A stretch of 64,000 bases of DNA from Cladopsammia gracilis (taxonomy: Eukaryota > Cnidaria > Anthozoa > Scleractinia > Dendrophylliidae), in assembly GCA_022457155.1 (NCBI GenBank), contig JAJGOT010000210.1:164501-228500 (forward strand), read 5' to 3'. The translations under genes were made by a program, and so were the position numbers. Positions 30,301 through 45,833 of the stretch are shown one piece after another; positions within the stretch are counted from its first letter, which is position 1; each line of letters begins with the position of its first letter. Under the pieces are notes generated by a model. It searched no databases, was not told the DNA's origin, and saw only the letters and a list, made by a program, of their open reading frames with translations.

Positions 30301-33300
30301 AACTGGATGGTCGTATTAACGGGTTGGCCATAGGGCGGGGTTCTACTGTACTTCGATTTACCCCGTGACTCAGTAACACGAAAGCAATTCAATAATACCG
30401 TGGCAGTATTTTGTAAAGAAGTTCCTCGGTTTCTCTCTTTGCCTCTATAAGTTGCCCCGTTTTTTCAGCGACAATGTCCTCGAGATTGTCCGCATAATTC
30501 TCCATCATATGAATCATGCTGTCGAATATATTGGTCTTCCTGTTAAAAAGGAAAAAGATATATAAACTAGATTAATCCCAATTATAATACTACATATGGC
30601 TACATAGTCGGTTCCATATATCAACTAGTACCTAGTGTATTTTATCCCTATGGTTGTACCCCTTATAATGGTTGTACTCGGCTAGACCCGAGCCCACCTT
30701 GGTGCTCTAACTGTGGCGGTTTGAAAATTAATCGTAGAATCTGAAATGCCATAAGTATCCTTAAAGTGACACTGTCCCGGCTGAAATATCGTGTTTTCAT
30801 GTCAGGAGCTTGCTTTTAAGGCCCAGTATTGTCCATTATGCTTCAACTTGTATGCTTCACACGCCTCCGTTATTGTTTTGGTTTGCACAGGAGCGAGGCT
30901 TCTATGTTCAGAGGCGCGCGAAGCATAATGGACAATACTGGGTCTTTAAGCTTCCCATATTATCTTAAAATAGCAAGAAAAAATCGCCGAAAGTGATGAA
31001 CGCAAAGAACATGAACTAAAAAGGCAAAATAACGACTAAAAAACTCAAAATTCCACTAGAATGGAAACTTTGATTTCTTGACCGCCTGTCACGAAATCAA
31101 AATTGATGAACTGTAATCCACTTCCATCCTTGTAATCCTGCACCTTTTCTCCAAACTACTGCTTCTGTTTTGCTCTAAAGAACCTTTTTGTTCAATTTAG
31201 TTGTATATTTGGTGGAATTTAGCGATTAGTCTCAAAGTCAACAAACTATACTTTCTTACGTATAGAGCGGTTTTCAATTGTGTCGTAAAACCAAAACCAT
31301 AGTAATTACTCTGATCAATCACAACAGTAGTAAACAATCCAATGAACCAAACAGAGATCGAAGCAAACACTTGAAGCCGGCGCCAAGCGCGGGAAAACGC
31401 GTGCGAGCAACTCACGATTGGTCTTGGTTTTACTTCTGATTGGTCGAGAAAGTGGCGCGAGATTTTTTAGCCAATCACAAAGCGTAGCAATGCAAAATCA
31501 AAGCAACTGTATATTACTTTCGATACTCAATTGAAAACTGCTCTATGACAGTAGTATTAGTACTTACATTCCCTTGTTTACTAGTGTCCTTTGAATTCTT
31601 CGTTTGATTTCAGTAAAATCTGGCCTGTTATCCGGGTCTTCTTCCCAACAGTTTTTCATCAGATCTCTCAGCTCCTCCAGCTCGTCGATGAAATTACACA
31701 CAGTAGGACGGAATATAGGTACTTCCGCATTTTTAACTCTCTTTATAATTTCTTTAAGTGCCAAAAAAATAAAAACGAAATTCCGTCAGATCCCTGATTT
31801 TCAAATTTTATCAGTTTTAATATTCTGCGAAATGTGGGCGAAATTTCTCTTCCTCGAACTTTCGAGATTGGGCCGAAATTCCGTCTATCGTTTTGAGGTG
31901 CTTCGAGTAAACTTCACCGAAATTTCGCGAGAACAAAGAACGTGTGTACAAGGAACAAACTACATTTTTTTCGAAATGCGCTTTTTAGACTGCTAGCTGT
32001 CCCTTTTCAGTCAATCGCGCGAGCGAGCTACGAAAACAAGCTCGGTGAGAGTGGAGCGAGCGAACGAGCCGAGGGGAAACTGGGGGAGATGCGCCTTTCG
32101 CTCGCTCGCCGCTCGGATGCACCGGAAGTTAGTCGAGGAATATATCACAGGGTAGACTGCTACCTGTACCTTTTCAGTCAGTTGAGCAAGCGAGCTAATC
32201 ACGAACACAAGCTCGGCGAGATTGGAGCGAGCGAACGAACCGAGGGTAAATTACTATCGCTCGCTTGGTCGATCGCCGATCGCCGGCGTGATCATGCTCG
32301 CCCACAGAGAGGGACTGCTAGTAGGCTATGCGTTTCTTGGCTTGGGTGCTTTAGTTCGCTGCGTTTCACGGCACTAAGAGCCGGTTGTACGTCTTTTAAT
32401 CGAGCTGTGTTTGGTTCTCTGCGTTGTTTGCGTTTTTATTCAATTTTATTTTGAAAACAACGTTTTAGTTTTCGTTTTGTAATAGTTATCACAAATTCGA
32501 TCTTTCTTCATATCACAAAACATATATATTAGACGTACCTCTGGGTCTCACGTTCACATTATCGCTGTATGGTCCTTTTCTAGTGTGAAACTCTTGAAGA
32601 ATAATAGCAAAGCTGTACACGTCTGCCTTCTGGATCACCCTGAGTGGATAATTATCATTTCGTAGAAGTTCTGGTGCAGTCCACAGCAAGTCTACCAGGA
32701 CAAAAAAATACGTTTAACCGATAGAAAGATTGCTTGCATTATACACAAGCCAAAACAAAGTCAGAGACACCTGAACCATAATAGCCTTTTTCTGTTTTTT
32801 TTTTTCTTCTCCGTTTGAAAATGCAAATAAATGATAAACCTCAAAAGACCCAGTACTATATATGTAGCAGTTTTGCAATTCAAAGAATTCTTCTCTCTCT
32901 CTTCAATGTTTCGTAATACAATGCTGTTATAACAGTACACACACGTTTCTCTTACCTTCGCAGCTGGACTTTGAACTCAAATTACACTTTCCTTTGAATG
33001 CTGTGAGGCCATAATCAGCAATTTTAAGAGTCCACCGACTGTCAATCAAACAGTTAGAAGATTTGAGGTTACCGTGCGACTTGAATTCCGTGGAATGAAG
33101 ATACGCCATGCCCTGAAAAAGAACGAGGAAGTCGAAGGTATTGTATTGACTAAACGACTTCACGCCCAATGCACATGGCGCAAAAGCGCATAGGAAATAT
33201 TTTCGTTTCCACGAGGCTATCAAACACATTCTTAACCCCCCAACTTGGATGACTAGCAACTGAAATTGGTCACGATCCTCTTTTAATGACCTGTTCGATA

Positions 33301-36300
33301 GATCGAATCTGCCACGCCAATTATAGTCCTTTATGGTTATTAAGTCACGCACGCTTCTTACAACGGCAAGGTTGAACAGTCTCAATGGATTATGGGAATA
33401 GCTAATATACCCATTTCTGGACTTCAATGCAACCTCGATTCAAACGCAAAGTAGGAACGTAACGGATTTTAGGTTTTACTAATGTGAACAATCGTGTATA
33501 TAATTATTATTAATTTTAATGTATATAGAAATGTTTTTAATTTGTAGCTAGAAACACGACCCCACAAGCAAGATTTTTGCTTTAATTTATATCGTGCATA
33601 AATAAAGGATGTTGTTGTTGTTGTTGCCCACAGCTTTTATCCTGCTTAGATACTAGTAAGACTGACTGACTGACTGTCTGTCTGTCTGTCTACCTGCCTG
33701 TATGTATGTCTGTCATTTTGTTTATCTTTCTGCTTCCCAGCAAACACGATTTGCGCAACAACCCATTTTTAAATTTTGAACGTCTAGTCCCAGTACCTTT
33801 GCAATGTCTGAAACTAGAGAGGTGATGAACGTTTTATCGAGCTTCACATCTGAACACGCCAAGAAATCCTACAGATAAAACAAATATAGCCTGAATGAGA
33901 AGCTGTATCTGGTAAAACACTGACAGAACCACGACCACAAACAAATCAAAACATTACAATACTTATTGAGCACTCGAGGTTTTTCAGTGACAGTATTTAA
34001 AAAAAAATACAAAAAATTAATTAAGATTTCTGTGCGATTCGGGTGCGACATTTGCTGCGATTTGCTGTGATTTTCCAAAACTGACCACCAAAGGTCGAAA
34101 CTTCTGGTCCATAGCGGCGACAAATCGCGCCCAAATCGCACGGAAATCGCCACTAGTTACTCCTGCGATTTTCATCGCGACCTTGAGCACGACAAAAGTT
34201 GCGACAAAAACTGCACAGAAAATCGCACGGGTAAACTGGCCTTTAACGGTCATAAACCAGAGATAACAACATAAATTAACGATCACTTAATTCCAAAGAT
34301 GTAGGTTGTCGAAGCGTCGGCTCACTAACTACAGCGAAATTTTCAAGTTTGACAGATTATTGAGGCTCTATGGTTTAAAACATTTTCTATATTTTAGAAT
34401 TAAATCTGTATCATTAAAAGACAAGTCGTGGACATTTTGAAGTATGTACTGTATATTACCTTGAGAGTTTTGGAGCAGAAGGCAGAAACAATGCAGATAT
34501 TCGGAGGATCAATGGTGGCTCCAAAAAACTGAACACAATTCTCATGACGAAACTCACGCATCTGAAAATCAAATTGATTTAGATTAAAAGTTACCATACG
34601 GTCCGAGATGTGTGTTTGTGTGAAAATGTTAGACATTTAGAGGTTATGCACGCATTTTGGCCTCAAATAATGAAAGGGATTTAAGCTCTGGGTTGAATAG
34701 CCTGTGGTGGAGCCGCCCCCTCCCCTCAAGAAAAATCGGAGAAGCTATAGGTTGAGCATCCGAAACATCCAGAGAGTATTACTGCCCCCCCCCCCCTGGA
34801 TCGGATGCTAGTCCATCTCAAGGCTACCCCCTCCCCCAGCATGTCGCCAGTACCATGCCATTTATACACCAGGGTGGAGAGAGACAACGTGGAGTAAAGT
34901 TTCTTGTCTTAGGAAGCAACACGCAACAGAGACCAGGCTTGGACCACCGACCTTCAGGTTGAAAGTCTGACGCGATAACCACCAGACCACCATGCTTCCT
35001 GTCTCTGGTAAATATAGTACCAAAAACCACAAAATAGCAAGTAATATGTCAATCACTGAGGTTCAACACAAGTTGATGAATCAAGTATGTTTATACCCGC
35101 ATACCAATTGGGACCATTTGGATTTATTATAAGTACCATACCTGCTTTAGTTCCAAGAGAATGTATTTCGTTAAATCTATCATCTTGGTACCAACTTGCT
35201 TCACAGTAACCTTATGTCCCTAAAAACACAAACTCGATTTAATTTATACCGTTTGAGCTTTTATTTGCTCTAAATAAAAGAGATCCTGAACATAAATTTA
35301 GCAAGGTTAATTCAAGTCTTCACAATGATTTTTTAAAACTTTGCAAAATGGTTGTAAATCAACATCTTAATTACAATTCGATAATAAAACATGGGGGTCA
35401 CTGAACTCGTTTTTTAGTTATAAGCACTTTAAGCTAAAATTAAGGGTGTCTTTAACAGGTTATACTGTTACTATGGTAACCTGTTAGATCATGACGTTGA
35501 CCATAACTTGTTCAGGGCATTTGTCTGATACCATTGTTGCAGCGCTAACTGATAAAGAGTGGTAGAATTGATCCATCAAAGTATAAGTACTGGAAATCAC
35601 CAGAAAAATGTTGTGAGCCACCTTAATATATTTCTACTGACTATTACTGACACACCTTGTAAAATCCAAAGTTTGTAAAAGTGAACTGAGTGCTTGTTTT
35701 ACGGGTGCTTGACTGTGAAAGATCATCCTGTAAAAATAACAGTATCGTAATAAATGATAAAGTCATCAGTGATTATTACTATAGTTAGGCAAAACAAAAT
35801 TTGTGTGGTATATTATTTTCAATCTTTAACTCTTTCGCTCCCAGAGTCAATTATGGAGACATGTAGTGTAGTTCTAACTTTTGAATCTGTGGACTAAGGG
35901 CCTGTTTACATGAAAGGAGGGGTGACAGGGTCACCCTCCCAGCCGGACTAAAATATAGCTCGCCCTTACATGAGCGGGCTACGATATAGGCGAGCTATCT
36001 TTTTTTTTGGCGGGCTCTTGTTTTGGTGGACTCATGTTTTGGCGGACTTTTTTTATTACAACGCGGTGCGCTTTATTAAGCACTACATAACAAACATGGC
36101 AACGATTTATTATGATCTTCTTTGACAGTAGAGGCTTTTGACAAATAAACATGGCGAAAATATTCCCCACACTTGTATGGCGCCGCCATTTCTTTCGGTT
36201 TTTCAAGTCAACAGAAAAAGCTGCCTAGGAGGGTGACCCTGGCAGGCAGACAGGGTGACCCGGGAAGGCGGATGACCCCGTTTATCATGTGAACACTTCA

Positions 36301-36913
36301 GTGTGCTTTGTGAAGAAATGGATGAAAAGTTGGCCCTTTCAAGGTAGCCCGGCAAGGAGGATGACCCTGGCACCCGGGTGACCCTCCCTCCATGTTAACA
36401 GGCCCTAAATTCTATCCCCCCCCCCCCCCCCCCCGATGAAATGTTTTCCGTACGCCGATGGTGAATACTTCTCATTACAAAACGGAACATCGACGTTTTC
36501 AGGGAATATCCCCCACCCATCACCCTCAAGGTAGAGCTACAAGGCTCGCATGCTACCCTATTCCTATTTTATTCCGCATATTGCCTACTTTTTGGCCACA
36601 GACATTAAAATAAAACACAGTGTTTGGTAGTGATTGTACCAGCTTACCTCGATTTCGTCTGCTGAAGCTAAAGGAGACGTTCGAGCCCAAGAGATGTCTT
36701 TATAATTAATTTTCCATAGTAATCTATCCAGCTCTCTCTTTAACATATACTGTCTGAAATAAATTGAAGATCAAAAGGTATTACCATACCAGCTTCGTCA
36801 GCAGGCAATTCTGGCTGAGCTCGCAGGAGGAGCACTTATGTCCAGAAATGCTTGCAAGTATTATTTAATGAGTATTTCGCATTTGACACAGTTGTTTGTC
36901 GTTTTCCTATTAC

Positions 36914-36986
<73 letters not shown>

Positions 36987-39900
36987 CAGAATGTCGCGTG
37001 TTTTGGTGAACTTTTATAGTTGAGGACACTTTGCCAGTCATGGAGTAGCATGGCCACCCTCTGTCTGCATTTTTGGGCATATTTCGAGATGAGAGGAGAC
37101 TGGAGAAGGAATAGGTAAGAAGAGGAGCCCTTACCTGGTTACAATGAGGAGAAGAATGATAAAAGTGATGCCAGCAAATGCGCAAACTCCGCCTATTATT
37201 ACCTCTAAATGAAAAAAAAAAAAAAAAGAAAACAACCATAATGAGCTCATCGTTTCATAGTTACCATTTTAATTTTCAGATTGCTACAAATGCCAGGTGG
37301 CGCAACAGGACGGCGGTCATTTACGCTTGCCATGGATTAAAATAGACAGCAACAGTGGGGTTTCCCCTCATTCGCACTCGACCCAGATCCTTTGGGGCGC
37401 TGCACCTTTCCCTGCTTATTTCGACGGACTCGCGAAAATGAAAAATGAGTAATGTTGTGCAGTCTATTTCGAGGGCATCGCAGAACTGGTTATTCACAAT
37501 GTTAATTAGGTTTTTCTAACTCTAACTGATCCGGCCAATCAGCTCTGACACAACAAGTAATCACCCTAAGTCTTACGTTTATGCTTTTGCAAAATTAATT
37601 TAACAGTCATGCGAACGCCGTAAAAGCTTACATGGCTGTTGAATTCGCTGCAAAGTCTCTTTATATAACTTTGCTTAGGGTCGTAAGTCGATTCATCGAC
37701 CCGCGCTTAGCTGAAGGTTCAGAGCATGAAAGTACCAGAAGTATTTCTACTCCTCCTGGATGGAATGCTAAAGCATCGCATTGCAAAGTTTCCTTATAGT
37801 GTTTCGCAGGTGCCGATGACAACTCCTAGAGACGGTTTTTTAAGAGAAAATATGCTTCAGTATAAGCGGGTTAGTGGACAAATGATTTTTAGTCTGTGGT
37901 CAGTATGATTGTATATTAAACAGAATCGGGTTTAGAACGCGGTTTTGCTGAACACCGTCTAAATGTCGTTTAAAAATGTGCCCCTAGATTGCTCTATATA
38001 GTGAGGAGCGTAGTTCTGAGATCAGTGTGTTGGTGGAGGTAATTATTTATGACCATATCAATTTATCCACGACTCAGTTTGTACAATATAGCCAGTTCAG
38101 ACATTGTTCTTCTTAGCTCCAAGGTGGTCCAGCCTAAGACGTCGAGCTTATTAGAGACGCTGGTAGTACATGTAGGAGGCTAATTCCTGACGGTTACAAT
38201 AAGGAAAAGGAGGGGGAAGGGAGGGGGGGGGGGGGGGGGGTCTGTAAAAAACCTACCTATTCTTTCGCTATTGACGGGAGTTGGAGTACCCGATGTGGAT
38301 GACGTCACACATATTTCTCCCTCGAAACCACATTGGGGAGAGTCACGGGGAGCGGATCTGCCGTTAGGCCATTCAACGGCAGGCATGTTTATTTCAACAT
38401 CTGGGCTTTCTCGGGTACTTGAGAAGTCTATTTTTCCCACTCGAACAGGGTAAGGAGTATTACTTTCACAATCTGCATCACAAAACGAAATATATAAACA
38501 AACAATTTTGAAAGCTTCAGAATAGTTCGTAAGCATCGTAAACCAAGCGTTCCGAAGAAACCCAACTTTGCTTTCTGTCGAACAAGGGCTTTCTGGTGGT
38601 TTTAAAACCAGATTGCCACATTAGATGTCGTAGAGATGCATAACACAGCGTAAGTTAATTAGGCCCAGTTCAAACGTCGAACTTCACATGTGCTGAACCT
38701 AATGCAAATTAGCAAGAACAATAGATTTTGCTCATTTGCATTAGGTTCGGCACATGTGAAGTTCGACGTTTGAACTGGGCCTTAGCCATCTTTATCAGCA
38801 TAATTAGAAGTTTCGTGTCCTACCTAAAATAAACAGAGATGCTGATTAGCTCAAGGAGCATTTATACTAACTCCCTCCCACTCATCCTCCCCCACCCCCC
38901 TCCCCCGCCATGAATGAGATGCCAGTCCTTTGTAAAGTTGCCTTCGGTGTTTTGTTTGTTTTCTACTAATGTTTAGTCTGTACCGATGTACACAAAGAGC
39001 CGGGAATGGTGACGAAGAAGACAGTATAAAGTTCCCAGCATGAATAAATAAAGAGACAACATAGTGGACACAATACCCAGGACTCTAAACAGGGTGAACA
39101 TATAGATCGTACGCGCAGACGTTACTACTTGAATGCCGCGCTTCCACGATGGTTGTGATTACTAAAACTACTAATCAAAGGTTCCTATGAGCCAACGCTC
39201 TAAATAAAGGATTCTGCACACCTTCAGACCCCCCCCCCCTCCTCTCCCCACCCCTCCCCTAGGCGTTTTGCTTCACTGACCCCCTGCATCCAACTCCCCA
39301 CCCTCCCATCCCTCCAAGGCCGTCCACATGGGTAAGGCAGGTGACCATTACATATCGCGGGCTCAACTCGATCGGTCAATCGAGTTAAATTTTATCTCAT
39401 TGCTATAACTCGTTCAACCCAACCCTTCGCGTATTCACGAGTTGAAAACAACACTTACTATTAACTTTGGAACCCGAACTGTCCCAGCGCATATCAACGA
39501 TGCGAAGATCTGCAAAGTCGGCAGTTCCATCCTGGCCTATGAACACTCTTGCTCCTGACTTGCCTACGTCATAGAAAAAGATAAAAGTTTGTGACCTTTT
39601 TTTGCAAAGTTACTTGCGTAAATGAGGTTTTGGACCGCGATAAGATCGTCGATCCTAGCAACATACACTGTATGTTTTCTTCTTTTTTCAGTGTAGCGCT
39701 AGGAGCACCCTAGCTGCATGTAAACTGCCTTGCCTAGGATGATCTTCCTCATGCTTGTTATATTACTTACTAACGGCAGTAAGGGGAATTGAAAGTGTTT
39801 GTTGTTGTCGCCCGCCATCTTGCTTTCCTTCACTTGTAACCGCTCCGGCATTCAAACCGCTATTGACCGTATCCTGTTCTGCATGTAAAAGTAAACTAAA

Positions 39901-42900
39901 TAAAAAATAATTCCGCTATCTGGGATGATCCTTGTACTGGGACCACCTTCTTTTCATGTAAATAGGCCTAAGTATCGAATGGTTTTGCATTGTTTTCTCC
40001 TAACTAGTCTTGGTCAATTTCAGAAATTCTACAAATGTGAAAACAACAAACACTTTCAAACGGCACCTCAAAATCATTCTGACTAATCATTCCTTTGAAC
40101 TTACTTATATAACTCGAGTTCAGCATTTTTGCAATTATGTTCCGCCCCGTTGGATGTTCGTTTCTTTGTAATGTCGTGGTCAACGCCGTGGCATACTGGT
40201 ACACTGCATCATACAAATAAGCGGCAGTATGACGTACGCTTATGTTAACAGGATTCTGTAAGAACAAACAAACAAATCAGCACGTTGCATGGAATCCGTC
40301 AGCTATCCACGAGCACTGTGCTTCTACAGGACATTCCATTCCAAAAGTACTTGCCACAGAAAGCAGCACGTTTTTCTTCGTTTTTCGGTAGTTTATTATG
40401 TCCCAAGAACGAAAATAATAATCGTTTCCCGAGGAAAAGAAAGAAAATCGTTTTTTAGCCGCTCTAAAATGCGTCACTTCGGTTGAAAAGTGGCTCCAAT
40501 TTTTGGAGAGCCTGGGGCGAGTCGGAGTGAGTGATGACGTAAATTACGTAGATAGGTTGACACATTGGTTTGTTTACGCTATAATTCCCTTGGAATCCTT
40601 TAGCGTGACGGTCATTTTGCCAACGTTTTTGGCTGTACAAATGTCAGACAGCGCCTAATATGTTTCATTACAGTCCTCTGAAGGTGAAAAGGATCAGTTT
40701 CGGATCACTCTTGATCAAATGAATGATCGTGTCCACTGTAGTTTTGCCGCAGCGAGGCAAACCAATTGTGCCGTTTGAGCGAAGGAAGTGAACATGAAGA
40801 AGACGGACATTGATTTAGATTATTGAACGTGAAAGGTATACATTTTAGTTGCACATCGTCTCAGTGGTTCGCCAGTTGAGTTGAAAGCTTATTGAACGCA
40901 GAGGATTTTTTGTTATTTCTTTTAGTGGCTCGGTGACTAGCGTTTATCGAACGCGAACGATATATTTGTAGTACAAACAATGTATATTACACGATATTAG
41001 CAACTCGGCCGGCCTTCTCTACCGATTCTGAAGTTAATTGATCGCGCGTGGAGGTTATGAGCTTATTTTATCGGCTTGGCAGTTCGCCCGTCTACTTAAA
41101 GTTCCTTTTTCAATGCGAAGGATATATGTCTTAATAGCTGCTTGGCGGCTTGCTAGTTGAAAGTTTCTAAGTTTCTAAGTTTCACTGCCTTGGAGAGTCG
41201 TTTTTCTGCGCGTGGGTCATCATCTCTCGCCGCAGGAAATTGCTCGGCTTCCTGAAGCGAGCAAAATATTTGTGCATTTATACGTGCTCAAACAATATAC
41301 AAGGGCACCCAACGAACTATCTTTGGTAAAATGTATTATTTTACTCAACTAAATTAAAATAAACGATATAAAAGCATTTAAAGGTGTTCTTCTACGTTGC
41401 TGGGAAAAATATATCTGTTCCTTTTTCCAAGCATAACACATAGGGAAATTCCCAGCCAGCTGGAAAAAAATGTCTGTTTCTCAGCCAGCAATTAAAAAAA
41501 AATAATAAATGAAAAAAACAATAATAATAAGTTACCAAAAGGGGCTTGGGAACTAATGAAAGATTTTAAAATGGCAAACTATTTGAAGCTTTTTGTTTAG
41601 TTGTTTTGTACATTAAGGTTATAGTGTACCTTCGGGGGTGTCTCCAGTATAACAGCTCTAGTGTCTTAAGATTACACTTAACATACCTAAACCCAGATAT
41701 CAAATTAAAGCTTATAGAGCTGGCTATCTAAATATGGAAACCATTTGGTAATAAAGTGAATTGTCGAATTTTTTACGACGTCTAAATTCGAACGTCCGAA
41801 TCAGCTTTAAAACGCTATAACTCAAAGCGATTATTGTATTTTGCTAATTTGATTTGTTCTCGGGTTTCCGGACACGAAGCGCTAAAAAAACGTGTCGGCG
41901 ATTTTCCATATTCAATTGCAATGAAAAGTTACAGAATATTTTCGAAAAAGGAAGAAAAAAAATTGGAATGATCGCACGGAAATGGCTCTTGACGGAAAAG
42001 TTTTCGGAAATAAGAAATTCGCCGACACGTTTTTGTTGATTATATGTTAGCCTAACTTCTGTCCAAATTTGAGGAAAATCGAACAAATTTCCTTTGAGTT
42101 GTAGCTCTTTAAAGTGTCCCCAACAAGCGAAAAATTAACTTTGAGAAAACAGCGCTTAAAAAAACATATCGCCTCATAAACAAACTCCGCCCACAAAAGT
42201 TATACTGTCATTTCTCCGTCAATTTTCACTATTTTTCGATATTTTTTTTTTTGAATGAAAGTTCATTCTGTAAACTTTATTTTGACGCCAAAAAAAAAAT
42301 TTCGATAAATTTTCGATCTGAAGGTACACTGTAACCTTAACTGCCGTCTCGAACTTAACCTGTTTGGGTATCTCTAAGTACTGCTTAAATTTGTTACTAC
42401 GAAGCTGAACCCATTTAAGCCCCAAAGTGTCCTCCGATTTTCTTAGATCCAGTCTCTTTTCGATCTGCTCAAGTTAGCCAGCACAGCGGTTTGTTCTTGC
42501 GACTCCTTTCTCAAGTCAACCAGCGCAAAAATGGTAATTAAAAAAAATATGTACAGAATATTTTGCCAGCCAGCAAGAATTCCGCTGGGGAACAGATAAA
42601 GTGAGGAACAGATTCGTTGGGTGCCCCTGTAAATGCCGTAGTCTACAATTCCACTGCAGTGAAATCATGAATTCTTGCAATAATTTTTAGCTCCTTAGTT
42701 AGTTCTGTAGTTTAATAGAGTGTCTCAGTGGAGCTAGGATAAATAGCGTTTGGTTTGGCATCCAACAGATAATCTACAGCATGGTTGCTGTTTTGTAAAT
42801 CTCACGGATGCTAGTAAATTCTTACGTTTTTCTAAGCAAGGAATGAGATAATTTAACAGATTTATGCTTTAGGCTTTTCAAATACTTTTTTGCGACGAGT

Positions 42901-45800
42901 AGGAGTCGTGTTTAGCCTGTCTATTTTTATACTACTTTCTAAAACGCTCGGAAGAAATCGGAAACCGCCGAAAATATGATTGACGGCAGGAAAAAACGCA
43001 ACCGTTGGTGGTGATTGGAATTTCAGATTCCGCATGTTATTGAAAAGCGCAGTAAAGAAGCTATTCTAGTCCGGCTTCGTAAGCTTTCTCGGAAGGGACA
43101 CAATGGGTTCGACCTACCAAGAACATATGACACTATTCAAACCCTCGGCCTTCAGATCTAAACCTCTATTAACCCTAACCCCCGTCGACTAAAGACAAAA
43201 AATACGCCAATCTGAGCAGGGCACCTCAGGCCCATTAATCCCAAGCTGGAAAACGTTATCAGAGCTTCTGTACGCAGGTTGTGTGCTTATGTTTCTATCT
43301 GCTTATACTTAAGAGTCCGTTTTAAATTATGTTTCTCGAAGTCGAAATTTACAACATCGTTTCCTTTGGCTGCCGGAAGTCAGTGCAGCCTATGCAGTTT
43401 GTACTTCGGTTCAAGTTTGTTTCCTTCAAATTTACAACGCCGTGACAACGACTCTGATCTCATTCAAGGGATTTGCATGGGATGCCCCATTTATTTAGGA
43501 CATGTACTTTGCTCAGCACTGAAGGACTTGAAAATCTTGTGTAATCGAATTTGTAAGTTGTCTTGCTTACAAACAGGCGTTGTTCCTATTAAAATCAAAC
43601 TTGGAACATGTTCGTGAGAATCGCGAAAGGAAATATTTGCACATGAGTAATCAAAATAACCCAAAAGAAAGTGTTCAGTTGAAACAAATGAAGTAAACGG
43701 AAAATGGTTTTACTAAATGAATTCACAAAAATGAATTCTAAGTTCAACATGAGTTGAAGAGTTTGGCTTGGACTAGTGGCCTTAGTTGATGCTACAAATA
43801 TAGAGACCAACTTACCCTGTTAGGAAACGTAGGATTCTGGAATCTTTCGTCGACTTGCTTCTGAAAATCCTCGAACGTTTCGTTTTTCGCTTCTGTCGTT
43901 TGAATCTCCACTACAATAACAGACTCGAATACTCGATAGTAGTCACAATAGTTTATAGTCCTATTTCCAGACTGAACCCAGGTGTATCGATCTTTGTCGC
44001 CCAAATTGAGTTTGGACTGTTCATGGTCTAGTTGTACAAGGATGAAAGCGTAATCACCATCTGTCATACCATCATTATATGCGAAAGACAGAATTTGAGG
44101 TCCAACACGGTAGTCGCCAAGGATAAGTACAACTATAACAAATAAGGAATAAATTAAAAACAAAAAACAAAGTCAATTTCAGTCCGTAATCATACGAGTT
44201 ATTTGCTAATTATAAATATGGTTACAGTCAAAATACTCAGCGCGTTCCCATTATTTGAGAAAATGGGTTATTAACTTTAATTTAATTTTTGTCAAAATAT
44301 CACATTATTCGAATCAATCTTCCAACTGTAAAACAAATATCGTAACCATGTAAAGGTAATCTCATTTGAAATAGCGAACGTTGATTGGTTTGGTACTGAT
44401 GTCTTTAAGCGCTGTTTTGCATAACGTTTTTCGCTTCGTCCGATATGATATTTATCGGGGGGTTTCAGTTCAGGTGCGAAGTTGAAAATGGTATAAACTT
44501 ACTTTATTCTTAACTGTTTGTCCGTTTGATGTCATATTATCGAGTTTGTCGACGCGGAGGACCTATCCATTTTGGATACGGAAAAATTGAAGAATTGTTA
44601 TATCCGTAGAATACGCGATGTTTATTATGTAGCACAGTTTTATAAAATACCACATGTAGATTCAAACGTTAAGGTGGCTAAAGAAATATATATATTTTAA
44701 AAAGAATTCCTTTGAACCATTTGAAATAATTCAAGTTTTATCCTGGAAGTGATGAAATGCGTACTGATACAAATAAACAAAGACTAGCGTGGCTGTGAAA
44801 CTCCATGACTTTTGGATATTTACACAAGGGGAAATGCCATATTTAAGTAAAGTTTAAGCAATATTAAACAGACATTAAATCTAATGAATAATTTAAGTCA
44901 TGTTTAGGCAACTTAAAGTTGACTTAAATAAATGCTTTCATTTAAGCATTATTTAGGTTAACTTAAATGCGTCTTAAACCTCAATTGAGATTAAAGCTAT
45001 TAAATTTGAGCCTTAAGTTAGTTTAATGTAGGTTTAAGCAAAAATTAAACTTAGGTTTAAGTTGCTTAAACCTAAATTTAAATTTACTAAACTTGTGTTT
45101 AAGTCATTGAACATTCAGTTTCGCGCATGTCACGTAAACGTACTGTTAATGAAATATCAACAAGAATGTACCCAACGCAAACTTTTTTCCACTTAAAAAA
45201 ATGGAACGTAAAGAGCGTGTAGTATCATGGGATAGCTGTGGATCCAGGTCTTCTCGGAAATGTCACGCAACGACGTGACAGTGCGAATAGATGGTCGCTT
45301 TGAGAACTTCGCATCGATTTTACTCTCTTGGATGCCCGGTGACCCCCATTTTTCTTTCCGTACATCACTTCCTTTCCTAATTTTCTCCATTTTAACAAAA
45401 AACAGAAAAAATCTGTACGTGAGAAGTTACAAATATTTCTCCTTTTCTGCTCTCGTGCGACCAAAGTTTTCTTCGAATGTGGACGGGCAAGACTAATATG
45501 TTTTCTTTTTCAAGGCCTATTCTACATCAAGGAACGACATCAGATGCAACAGTTTACATAATAGACTTAGTGGTGTTGAATTGAGTACATTTACCTGATC
45601 TAAATTTCACTAAAGTAGCTTCTTTTATTGCTAATAGTTGTAAGCTAAGATCGTCTTTAAATAACGAAAGCTTCTTAAAACGCATGGTCTTCAGTGCGCC
45701 TTATCTCGAAAACGAGCACGGTGACCCCCCCAATTTTTTTGGTCATTTTGGCAATAGTTGATCTTCACCTTACTGCATGACAAGTTTTAAAAAAATCTGT

Positions 45801-45833
<33 letters not shown>

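Noticed and set aside
31942..32454. 170-codon + strand ORF with repeated [13 protein letters not shown]
   Set aside because: Translation of the GAGCGAGCGA tandem duplication in an intron; the peptide repeat simply mirrors the DNA repeat.
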